A stretch of 6,205 bases of DNA, from positions 1 to 6,205 of the forward strand of contig JALUWH010000295.1 in NCBI GenBank assembly GCA_027019685.1. The letters are read 5' to 3'. The notes below the pieces were generated by a model. It saw only the letters and a list, made by a program, of their open reading frames with translations. It searched no databases and had not been told where the DNA came from. The translations under genes and the position numbers were made by a program. Origin of the DNA: Ghiorsea sp. Lineage in GTDB: Bacteria; Pseudomonadota; Zetaproteobacteria; Mariprofundales; Mariprofundaceae. Shown one piece after another: positions 1-5,783 of this stretch (position 1 is its first letter; each line of letters begins with the position of its first letter).

Positions 1-1500
1 TTTAATAGCCAAGGTCAATTCTCTTGGAAAAAGGTAAACTACACTTTATCAACAGCATTACCCCAGAAAAAAGAAGTCAATATTGATGCAGGCAAGTTTA
101 CATTTGAAGGTCTCAGCTTCTCCAACAAGGCACATTGGCACCTAAGGTCTGCGACCATATCCACAGCAGACGATAAAAATGCTAGCATCAATATTACTTC
201 TGCAACACTGCAACCTGATTATTGGAAAGTTCCCTTACAACTACAACATAGCTCTCTATGGCTGCCTTTAAGCCAAATCATACTTGATCAGCAAACACAC
301 AAGCAAAACATTAGCGGTGATGGTATATTAACGGGTCACCTTGTTATCAGCCGTACCGCTGAACAAGACCATTCTATAAACTTTGACCTTGATGCCAGTC
401 AAACTTCATTTTCTTGGTTAGGTTACAAAAAACCTAAGAATATCCCCCTAACCTTACAAGGCGATATCATATGGGAAGATGGTGAGGTACAGCCAAGTTT
501 TCTACAATCAACCATTCAATTGGCAGATAGCTATGCGAGTATCACCTTCAAGCCAAGCATGTTATCTTTACAAAACATGACGGTGGACTTTAATCAGTTA
601 AGTAACCAAGGCATAGTATTAGCCCAGACTTTACAGTATTGGCACGGTAATATCGCTGGCAACCTGAATATAGACTTAGAACAACAACAGTTGCTTCATG
701 CTCAACTTCAGCTCCATGACTTGGGTGCAAAAAATCATCACCTGACAGGAAATATCAACTATGCCGATAAACTCTGGCATATACCCCAACTATCGTGGGC
801 ATTTGGCGAAAACCAAGTGCAATTTACCACCAATCAACAGGCTAACGTAAATATTCATGCTGAATCCTTAGACAGCACTGGTCTAACGGGTCTGCTGCAA
901 CTACCCCTCACAGCCACAGGACATTTCACTGCTCAAAAACTTATCCTGCCCTTTGGTAGATTGAATCAAGTCGTAGCAAGCTATAAGCTTAACGAGCACC
1001 AATTCACATTGAAAAAGTTTAAGTCTCACTTCTACCAAGGGAATTTGCGTGCAAAAAAACTTAGTATCTCTGCCCAAAACAATCAGTTGTACATCTCAAG
1101 CATAGTTCAAGCTGGAGGTGTTCGTCTCAACAACTGGCAATGGCTGCAAAAACAATTTGATGGGTACCTTGAAGGCAGTATGTATGCAACCTTAAACCTT
1201 GATGCTCATTTCGACCCACAAGGTAAGCTAAACAGCTGGCAAGGTGATGGTGACATCATGGTCTATAATGCCAAGTGGTTATTAAATAACAAAAATATTC
1301 AAGCAGATAAGTTAGCTCTCTCGCTTCGTAAGCGAAAACAGTTTACCGCAGCATTTAACATAACTGAGCGCCAACAAAAAAGCAGTGGGCGCATCACTAT
1401 TGATGCTGACGCAAATGTAGCAGGTCATTTCATTTGGCAGAATAAGTCATTTAAGCTTCATAAAACTTGGCCACACTTACATTACCAAAAGCAGCCCTAA
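1..1500 (+). CDS. AsmA-like envelope protein, C-terminal part (5' end outside window)
   Basis: The frame is open from base 1 to the TAA at 1498-1500, giving 499 residues with no start codon needed, so this is the 3' end of a larger gene. A TTG near 520 and the ATG at 559 lie inside this frame and are not its start. The product is mostly short alternating polar and hydrophobic beta-strand segments, rich in Gln, Asn, His, Leu and Ile, with recurring forms such as LNIDL, ITIDADANVAGHF and GDGDIMVYNAKW. No membrane segment is visible in this part. This repetitive beta pattern, together with the Gly-Asp-Gly 'Y/NAKW' stretch near the end, is typical of the C-terminal region of AsmA/YhdP/DUF3971-type proteins. 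These are anchored in the inner membrane, span the periplasm and are linked to lipid transport to the outer membrane. That assignment is by overall character, not by a catalytic motif. The gene converges on amtB1 and shares its terminator. Confidence 0.6.
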   Translation, partial: FNSQGQFSWKKVNYTLSTALPQKKEVNIDAGKFTFEGLSFSNKAHWHLRSATISTADDKNASINITSATLQPDYWKVPLQLQHSSLWLPLSQIILDQQTHKQNISGDGILTGHLVISRTAEQDHSINFDLDASQTSFSWLGYKKPKNIPLTLQGDIIWEDGEVQPSFLQSTIQLADSYASITFKPSMLSLQNMTVDFNQLSNQGIVLAQTLQYWHGNIAGNLNIDLEQQQLLHAQLQLHDLGAKNHHLTGNINYADKLWHIPQLSWAFGENQVQFTTNQQANVNIHAESLDSTGLTGLLQLPLTATGHFTAQKLILPFGRLNQVVASYKLNEHQFTLKKFKSHFYQGNLRAKKLSISAQNNQLYISSIVQAGGVRLNNWQWLQKQFDGYLEGSMYATLNLDAHFDPQGKLNSWQGDGDIMVYNAKWLLNNKNIQADKLALSLRKRKQFTAAFNITERQQKSSGRITIDADANVAGHFIWQNKSFKLHKTWPHLHYQKQP

Positions 1501-1536
1501 ATAATAACTGTCATGGAACAGCATAATCACCACAAC

Positions 1537-1566
1537 AAAAAAGGCTGCATCACTGCAGCCTTTTTT
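1537..1566. terminator. Bidirectional intrinsic terminator between the AsmA-like gene and amtB1
   Basis: A run of six A (1537-1542) is followed by the stem GGCTGCA (1543-1549), the loop TCAC (1550-1553), the complementary arm TGCAGCC (1554-1560) and six T (1561-1566). The A and T runs can extend the stem on both strands, so the element gives a GC-rich hairpin followed by a U-run in either direction. It lies 36 bases after the AsmA-like stop and 23 bases after the amtB1 stop, exactly between two convergent genes. Confidence 0.92.
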
Positions 1567-1589
1567 ACCCATCAATACAAGATAAGGAA

Positions 1590-2783
1590 TTAACGTGACA
1601 TATCCTCTTCAGGGTTTGCACTAATTTGATGGATTGCCAAGTCTGCACCCATATGCTCGTCCTCTGCAGACAAACGGATGCCAAGCGTTGCTTTAATACC
1701 AGAATATACCAAGAATCCACCTGTAACAGCAATTGTCAGTCCTGTAAGTGTACCAACCAATTGCGCCATAAAGGTAACACCTCCTGCACCACCCAAAGCA
1801 GTTGAGCCAAAGATACCTGCAGCAATGCCACCCCATGCGCCACAAACACCATGCAAAGGAATCACACCCAATACATCATCAATTTTCAACTTATTTTGCA
1901 AAAGTTCAAAACCATACACAAACATAACACCAGCAACCACGCCCACAAACAACGAACCCATAGGGTGCATAATGTCTGAGCCCGCACATACTGCAACCAG
2001 CCCAGCCAAAGCACCATTGTGTACAAAACCAGGGTCATTTTTGCCAACAACCAATGCCGCCAATAAACCACCGACCATGGCCAATAAAGAGTTCATTGCC
2101 ACTAAACCTGATGCACCATCAGCAGTGCCCGCACTCATCACATTAAAACCAAACCATCCCACGCACAGTACCCAAGAACCCAATGCAAGAAAGGGTATAT
2201 TTGATGGTAATATAGCATTGACTCGCCCATCTTCTGTATAACGCCCAAGCCTTGCACCTAAAGTCATCACAGCACCCAAAGCCAAGAAACCACCCATGGC
2301 ATGCACTACGACTGAGCCTGCAAAATCATGAAATGGCGCATCAAAGGTTGCTTCTAGCCAAGTTTGAAAACCATAATTACCATTCCAAATCATCCCTTCA
2401 TAAAAAGGATAAATCAGTCCAACCAACAACAGCGTTGCCAACACATTGGGCCAAAACCTAACCCTTTCTGTAATACCGCCTGAGATAATCGCAGGAATTG
2501 CCGCAGCAAAAGTTAATAAAAAGAAAAAGTGCACCATTTTATAACCATTAGTGCCGCCTTCCATCACTTCAAGCTCACCCACTGGTGCATAAAAAGTAAT
2601 GCCATAAGCCACATAAAAACCAATAAATAAATAAGCAATGGTAGAAAAACCAAAATCCGTAATAACCCGAACCAAAGCATTCACCTGATTCTTTTTACGC
2701 ACTGTTCCTACTTCTAAAAAGGCAAAACCCGCATGCATAGCCAGCACCATAGCTGCCCCAACAGTTAAGAAAAACACATCCAT
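1590..2783 (-). CDS. amtB: Ammonium transporter, Amt/AmtB family (copy 1)
   Basis: This 397-residue polytopic inner-membrane protein of the Amt/Mep/Rh family forms trimeric channels that carry ammonium. It looks complete, with about 11 hydrophobic segments and an N-terminus that enters the first helix at once, with no cleavable signal. By motif alignment to E. coli AmtB, the two pore-gate Phe residues are F88 and F92, the S1-site Trp is W133, the structural Asp is D153 in DFAGS, and the twin His are H161 (VVH) and H311 (PLHG). GWFGFN is at 209-214. All the key channel residues are therefore kept. It belongs to a subtype with FLEVGTVRKKNQVNALV in helix 1, WNGN instead of the usual WGGG after helix 4, and a GADLAIHQISANPEE tail. 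The ATG is preceded by GGGAG, which overlaps the glnK1 stop 11 bases away, so the two genes are probably translated from one message. Confidence 0.95.
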   Translation of the reverse strand: MDVFFLTVGAAMVLAMHAGFAFLEVGTVRKKNQVNALVRVITDFGFSTIAYLFIGFYVAYGITFYAPVGELEVMEGGTNGYKMVHFFFLLTFAAAIPAIISGGITERVRFWPNVLATLLLVGLIYPFYEGMIWNGNYGFQTWLEATFDAPFHDFAGSVVVHAMGGFLALGAVMTLGARLGRYTEDGRVNAILPSNIPFLALGSWVLCVGWFGFNVMSAGTADGASGLVAMNSLLAMVGGLLAALVVGKNDPGFVHNGALAGLVAVCAGSDIMHPMGSLFVGVVAGVMFVYGFELLQNKLKIDDVLGVIPLHGVCGAWGGIAAGIFGSTALGGAGGVTFMAQLVGTLTGLTIAVTGGFLVYSGIKATLGIRLSAEDEHMGADLAIHQISANPEEDMSR

Positions 2784-2794
2784 GACAGTCTCCC

Positions 2795-3136
2795 TTAACT
2801 CAACGCATCGGCGTTTTCTTCGCCAGTACGGATACGTACAACACGCTCAACATTGGTCACAAAAATTTTACCATCACCAATTTTACCAGTGCTAGCAGCC
2901 TTCACAATGGCTTCAACCACCACATCCACTTGCTCTTCTTTCACTACGGTAGAAATACTGGTTTTAGGTACGAAATCCACAATATATTCAGCACCACGGT
3001 AAAGTTCAGTGTGTCCTTTTTGCCGACCATGACCGCGTATTTCACTCACGCTCATACCGCTTACACCTACTTCCAAAAGTGCATCTTTTACATCATCAAG
3101 CTTAAACGGCTTGATGATGGCAGTGATTTGTTTCAT
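2795..3136 (-). CDS. glnK: PII nitrogen-signalling protein GlnK (copy 1)
   Basis: This 113-residue cytosolic PII protein would form trimers that bind ATP/ADP and 2-oxoglutarate and plug the paired Amt channel when nitrogen is plentiful. The PII signature YRGAEY is at 46-51, with the uridylylated Tyr at 51. Lys58, which contacts nucleotide and 2-oxoglutarate, is present, as are the TGKIGDGKIFV box (83-93) and the RIR stretch (101-103). An upstream in-frame ATG at 3161-3163 would add nine residues, but it lies within an inverted repeat and the added stretch encodes the ribosome-binding site. The ATG at 3134-3136 has GGAGG four bases upstream and gives the universal PII N-terminus MKxI(T)AIIKPF. 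By my count it differs from the other GlnK here at 18 of 113 positions, several of them in or near the T-loop (52, 60) and in the 66-68 loop. Linkage to amtB favours glnK over glnB, although Asp54 is GlnB-like. Confidence 0.96.
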   Translation of the reverse strand: MKQITAIIKPFKLDDVKDALLEVGVSGMSVSEIRGHGRQKGHTELYRGAEYIVDFVPKTSISTVVKEEQVDVVVEAIVKAASTGKIGDGKIFVTNVERVVRIRTGEENADALS

Positions 3137-3140
3137 ATAC

Positions 3141-3145
3141 CCTCC
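3141..3145 (-). promoter_or_regulatory. Ribosome-binding site deciding the glnK1 start
   Basis: The minus strand reads GGAGG then GTAT then ATG, a full Shine-Dalgarno four bases before the chosen start. It rules out the longer 122-residue reading, which would begin upstream of it. It sits directly against the inverted repeat at 3146-3165. Confidence 0.85.
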
Positions 3146-3165
3146 AAATGTGTTGAAACACATTT
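3146..3165. repeat. Perfect 9+9 inverted repeat abutting the glnK1 ribosome-binding site
   Basis: AAATGTGTT (3146-3154) and AACACATTT (3157-3165) are exact reverse complements around a 2-base centre. In RNA the 8-base arms would close a UUCA loop immediately 5' of GGAGG. As DNA it has the form of an operator for a dimeric regulator. It does not match the NtrC consensus (GCAC-N7-GTGC). Its role is unknown. Confidence 0.6.
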
Positions 3166-3186
3166 TGTTCTATTTGCATAGGGCAA

Positions 3187-3227
3187 AACATAACCGTGAA
3201 TATTTTTTAATGCAAAATTCACTGCCA
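3187..3227 (-). promoter_or_regulatory. Candidate promoter region of the glnK1-amtB1 unit
   Basis: A promoter is expected here because a strong terminator lies just upstream and glnK1 begins at 3136. Two weak readings exist on the minus strand. One is sigma-70-like: TTGCAT (3215-3210), 17 bases, then TATGTT (3192-3187). The other is sigma-54-like: TGGCAG (3227-3222), six bases, then TTGCA (3215-3211), which has GG and GC separated by 11 bases instead of 10. Neither is a good consensus match, so the location is better supported than the type. Confidence 0.35.
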
Positions 3228-3236
3228 AAAAAGCAC

Positions 3237-3268
3237 AAAAAAGGACAGGTGATTTCTCACCTGTCCTT
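3237..3268 (-). terminator. Intrinsic terminator downstream of amtB2
   Basis: Read on the minus strand, the arm AAGGACAGGTGA (3268-3257) pairs with TCACCTGTCCTT (3252-3241) over 12 base pairs around a GAAA loop (3256-3253). The U-run follows at 3242-3237, and a second T-run lies a few bases further on. The plus-strand side lacks a T-run, so it works for the amtB2 direction only. It lies about 100 bases after the amtB2 stop and separates the first unit from glnK1-amtB1. Confidence 0.92.
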
Positions 3269-3369
3269 CTGTATTACCCAAAGCCTTACCGATTCATGCA
3301 AATAGAATGGTAACAAAACAAATTTGTTATTTTAAAAATAAAACCTCAGGTAACACAAACTGTGTAAAC

Positions 3370-4647
3370 TTACTTGCTGCTAGAAAATTCCGGATATGCT
3401 TCCAATCCACACTCGCCAACATCAAGACCTTCAAACTCTTCTTCCTCAGAAACACGAATGCCCATAATAGCTTTAATCGCAATCCAAATCACAAAACTTG
3501 AAACAAAGACGAATACAAAAATTGTACCAATACCCATCAATTGTGCGCCAAGTGTTGCATCATTATTGGTTATAGGTACAGCTAATAAGCCCCAGATACC
3601 GACAACACCATGCACAGAAATTGCACCCACTGGGTCATCAATTTTAAACATTCTGTCCATAAACACGATAGAAGGAACCACAATCAAACCACCAATCGCA
3701 CCAATCAATGTTGCCATTTCAGGTGAAGGTGTTAGCGGCTCAGCTGTAATCGCTACTAGACCTGCCAATGCACCATTAAGTGCCATGGTTAGGTCTGCTT
3801 TACCAAACCACAGTCTTGCAAATACAAGCCCTGCAACCACACCACCAGCAGCAGCCATGTTTGTATTCACAAAAACCATAGCTGTTGCATTGGCTTCAGC
3901 CACATCAGATACTTTAAGCTCTGAACCGCCATTAAAACCAAACCAACCCAGCCAAAGAATAAATGTACCCAACGTTGCCATAGGAAGATTTGCACCGGGG
4001 ATTGCGTTTACAGAACCATCTTTATTGTATTTTCCTTTACGTGCACCAAGCAAAATAACCGCTGCTAATGCCGCAGAAGCACCTGCCATGTGAACCACAC
4101 CAGAACCAGCAAAATCACTAAATCCTGCTGCATCTAGGAAACCACCACCCCATTTCCACATGCCTTGAAGCGGGTAAATGAATCCAGTGAAGATAATTGC
4201 AAATACGAAGAAAGCCCAAAGCTTCATACGCTCAGCAACAGCGCCCGATACGATAGACATTGCAGTTGCAACGAACACCACTTGGAAGAAAAAGTCAGAT
4301 AACATTGAATAATATGGTGCATCTTCACCACCCGCCAATACAGCTACAGCTGCACCTGCATCATCAGCGGCTGCACCACCAAGACCAAATGTTAATGCTG
4401 ATGGGAAAATATCAGCAGCGTTAGTATACATGATATTATAACCTACAACCATATACATAATACATGCAATGGCATAAAGCACGATATTTTTAGTCAAAAT
4501 CTCCGCTGTATTCTTTGAACGAACAAGCCCTGCTTCAAGCATTGAGAAGCCAGCTGCCATCCACATTACGAAAGCACCCATCACCAAGAAGTAGAAGGTG
4601 TCGAGTGCGTATTTAGTTTGGAGAATATCTCCCGATAATTGTTCCAT
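3370..4647 (-). CDS. amtB: Ammonium transporter, Amt/AmtB family (copy 2)
   Basis: This 425-residue polytopic Amt channel would be paired with the GlnK encoded just upstream. The gate Phe pair is F121 and F125, the S1 Trp is W166 in WKWGGGF, D178 is in DFAGS, the twin His are H186 and H346, and GWFGFN is at 234-239. The transport machinery is therefore intact. About 15 residues precede the first helix, and no cleavable signal is seen. Helix 1 carries LEAGLVRSKNTAEILTKN, a different subtype from the other Amt in the window. An Ala/Gly/Asp-rich loop (about 87-110), predicted periplasmic, precedes the gate helix. The acidic C-tail EEEEFEGLDVGECGLEAYP matches the GLD-x-x-E-x-G-x-x-AY tail of Amt proteins, which helps couple the subunits. 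GGGGAG lies 8 bases before the ATG and overlaps the glnK2 stop. A two-codon ATG AAA TAA lies between them and overlaps the start by one base. Confidence 0.96.
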   Translation of the reverse strand: MEQLSGDILQTKYALDTFYFLVMGAFVMWMAAGFSMLEAGLVRSKNTAEILTKNIVLYAIACIMYMVVGYNIMYTNAADIFPSALTFGLGGAAADDAGAAVAVLAGGEDAPYYSMLSDFFFQVVFVATAMSIVSGAVAERMKLWAFFVFAIIFTGFIYPLQGMWKWGGGFLDAAGFSDFAGSGVVHMAGASAALAAVILLGARKGKYNKDGSVNAIPGANLPMATLGTFILWLGWFGFNGGSELKVSDVAEANATAMVFVNTNMAAAGGVVAGLVFARLWFGKADLTMALNGALAGLVAITAEPLTPSPEMATLIGAIGGLIVVPSIVFMDRMFKIDDPVGAISVHGVVGIWGLLAVPITNNDATLGAQLMGIGTIFVFVFVSSFVIWIAIKAIMGIRVSEEEEFEGLDVGECGLEAYPEFSSSK

Positions 4648-4661
4648 TATTTCATCTCCCC

Positions 4662-5003
4662 TTAATTCAATGCGTCGGCATTTTCTTCGCTAGTACGGAT
4701 ACGAATCACACGCTCCACATCTGTGACAAAGATTTTACCATCGCCAATTTTTCCGCTGCTTGCAGCTTTGATAATTGCTTCAATCACAGCATCCACTTGG
4801 TCGGCTGTAACTACGGTTGAAATTTCAGTTTTTGGCACAAAGTCCACATTGTACTCTGCACCACGATAAAGCTCTGTATGACCTTTCTGACGACCGTGTC
4901 CGCGAATTTCACTAACACTCATGCCTGAAACACCAAGCTCAATCAATGCATCTTTTACATCATCAAGTTTAAATGGCTTGATGACAGCAGTAACTTTTTT
5001 CAT
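4662..5003 (-). CDS. glnK: PII nitrogen-signalling protein GlnK (copy 2)
   Basis: This 113-residue PII trimer subunit is expected to bind and close the adjacent AmtB2 under nitrogen sufficiency and to be uridylylated by GlnD under limitation. It shows YRGAEY (46-51) with Tyr51, Lys58 in the T-loop, the SGKIGDGKIFV box (83-93) and Arg101/Arg103. The start has AGAGGAG seven bases upstream, and the N-terminus MKKVTAVIKPF matches the family. Residue 52 is Asn and 60 is Glu, against Ile and Ser in the other copy. The differences outside the T-loop are mostly conservative, while the T-loop and the 66-68 loop carry the less conservative ones. It lies 57 bases after the torF-like gene, with a terminator-like hairpin in that gap, and 14 bases before amtB2. 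No separate promoter is evident in the gap. Confidence 0.96.
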   Translation of the reverse strand: MKKVTAVIKPFKLDDVKDALIELGVSGMSVSEIRGHGRQKGHTELYRGAEYNVDFVPKTEISTVVTADQVDAVIEAIIKAASSGKIGDGKIFVTDVERVIRIRTSEENADALN

Positions 5004-5025
5004 TGCATATCTCCTCTGTTTGATT

Positions 5026-5054
5026 GTAAAAATGAAAGGGAGCAGCAGCTCCCT
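5026..5054 (-). terminator. Terminator-like hairpin (possible attenuator) between the torF-like gene and glnK2
   Basis: On the minus strand AGGGAGC (5054-5048) and GCTCCCT (5043-5037) form a 7-base-pair, GC-rich stem around the loop TGCT, followed by the T-rich tract TTTCATTTTTAC (5037-5026). The stem is shorter and the U-tract less clean than in the two other terminators here, which fits partial termination. It begins six bases after the torF-like stop codon. Confidence 0.6.
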
Positions 5055-5060
5055 AATGAT

Positions 5061-5708
5061 TTAGAATGCAGCGTTTAAACCTACTGCAAATTCAGTGCTT
5101 AAAGTGTCAAATTTACCAGCAGTTAAATTTACTGTGATATTCTCGAAATCTTTACTTGCACCTAAAGAGTAGACATTTGTACTAGAGCCAACATCTGGTG
5201 AATTCACACCAAAAGAAGCTGATACATCAAACATATCTTCAACAGCCATGCCTGCACCAAGCTCTGTATACAGGTTTTTATTACTTGAGTCGTAATATAC
5301 TGTCAAAGCAGCAACACCTTTAGAAATACCTGCATAAACCTCATTAAAGTTTAGACCTGAGTCCGTATATTGATATGCAATAAAACCAACGGAGTAGCCT
5401 AAATCATTAACTTCACCTGAATAATCAACAGTGAAGTCAAACTCAGTTTCTGCACCCGTTCCAACATCTACACCTGTTGAGAACCAAACATTTGCAGACA
5501 AGCCACTTTCATGCTCAACACCCACATCACCTTGGAATGCAACATCATTGTTTACCGATTGTGCTGCGCCACGCCAGATATATTGGCTTTGTGCACCAAT
5601 ATCAGCATATACTGAAATATCATCTGCTGCATGTGCTGCAGTATTTACGCCAACAAGCCCCATACCCATCATCAAAGCCATTGCATAATTTTTTAATTTC
5701 ATTGTCAT
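5061..5708 (-). CDS. TorF/TIGR02001-type putative outer-membrane porin
   Basis: This 215-residue exported protein has a signal peptide: a basic MTMKLKN, a Met/Gly/Leu-rich core (8-21), and a likely cut after AHA at 27. The mature part shows many short amphipathic beta-strands and ends in Phe (GLNAAF), the usual signal for insertion of outer-membrane barrels. The segment SQYIWRGAAQS (41-51), then EHESGLSANVWFS (65-77) and FNEVYAGIS (121-129), are typical of the TIGR02001/TorF putative porin family, whose substrate is not established. GGAG eight bases upstream supports the first ATG. The second, two codons in, would be 14 bases from it. The gene is first in the unit with glnK2 and amtB2 and follows a sigma-54 promoter, so I infer a role in taking up ammonium or other small nitrogen compounds across the outer membrane during nitrogen limitation. 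Confidence 0.88.
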   Translation of the reverse strand: MTMKLKNYAMALMMGMGLVGVNTAAHAADDISVYADIGAQSQYIWRGAAQSVNNDVAFQGDVGVEHESGLSANVWFSTGVDVGTGAETEFDFTVDYSGEVNDLGYSVGFIAYQYTDSGLNFNEVYAGISKGVAALTVYYDSSNKNLYTELGAGMAVEDMFDVSASFGVNSPDVGSSTNVYSLGASKDFENITVNLTAGKFDTLSTEFAVGLNAAF

Positions 5709-5727
5709 TTGTTGTTCTCCATTTTTT

Positions 5728-5748
5728 CGTCAACCTTTCGGCTTAACG
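5728..5748 (-). other. Leader stem-loop in the torF-like 5' UTR
   Basis: On the minus strand CGTTAA-G-CC (5748-5740) pairs with GGTTGACG (5735-5728) around a GAAA loop, giving eight pairs including one G-U and one bulged G. It would lie about nine bases into the transcript predicted from the sigma-54 promoter and seven bases before the Shine-Dalgarno region. Stem-loops near the 5' end often stabilise porin messages. That role is inferred. Confidence 0.4.
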
Positions 5749-5767
5749 CTATTTGCTGCAAACATAA

Positions 5768-5783
5768 AGCAAACCCAGTGCCA
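5768..5783 (-). promoter_or_regulatory. Sigma-54 (-24/-12) promoter of the torF-glnK2-amtB2 unit
   Basis: The minus strand reads TGGCAC (5783-5778), TGGGT (5777-5773), TTGCT (5772-5768). This matches the RpoN consensus TGGCAC-N5-TTGC(A/T) in full, with the required 10 bases between GG and GC. The predicted transcription start is near 5757 (an A on the minus strand), leaving a leader of about 48 bases. Sigma-54 promoters need an activator, most likely NtrC for glnK-amtB units, but no convincing NtrC site was found upstream. Confidence 0.88.

Larger units (their letters stand above)
3168..3307. repeat. Dispersed 12-base inverted repeat around the amtB2 terminator
   Basis: TTCTATTTGCAT at 3168-3179 recurs as its exact reverse complement ATGCAAATAGAA at 3296-3307. 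The copies flank the terminator (3237-3268) and the region just upstream of glnK1, with 116 bases between them. A match this long in a 233-base gap is more than expected by chance, but the DNA is AT-rich. Next to the right copy is a separate 12-base palindrome, AACAAATTTGTT (3317-3328). Confidence 0.45.

Noticed and set aside
520..1500. A separate 326-residue gene beginning at a TTG
   Set aside because: The same frame is open without a stop back to base 1 and has the same beta-rich character, so this is only part of the longer gene.
1678..2241. Plus-strand open frame of 187 codons inside amtB1
   Set aside because: It is antisense to a complete, motif-verified Amt gene. The product is low-complexity Pro/Thr/Ala-rich, with no family likeness and no ribosome site noted.
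3137..3163. N-terminal extension of GlnK1 (MCFNTFGGY)
   Set aside because: These codons cover the Shine-Dalgarno and the inverted repeat, and the PII family begins at MKxI(T)AIIKPF.
3187..3200. Second sigma-54-like reading before glnK1 (GG-N9-GC, around CACGG...TTTTGCC)
   Set aside because: The spacing is one base short and the flanking bases do not match the consensus.
3308..3369. AT-rich palindromes after amtB2 as a second terminator
   Set aside because: Stems are short and AT-only without a clean U-run in the right place, while a strong terminator lies just beyond at 3237-3268.
3374..4093. Plus-strand open frame of 239 codons inside amtB2
   Set aside because: Antisense shadow of an intact Amt gene, again Pro/Thr/Ser/Ala-rich as expected from the complement of a hydrophobic protein gene.
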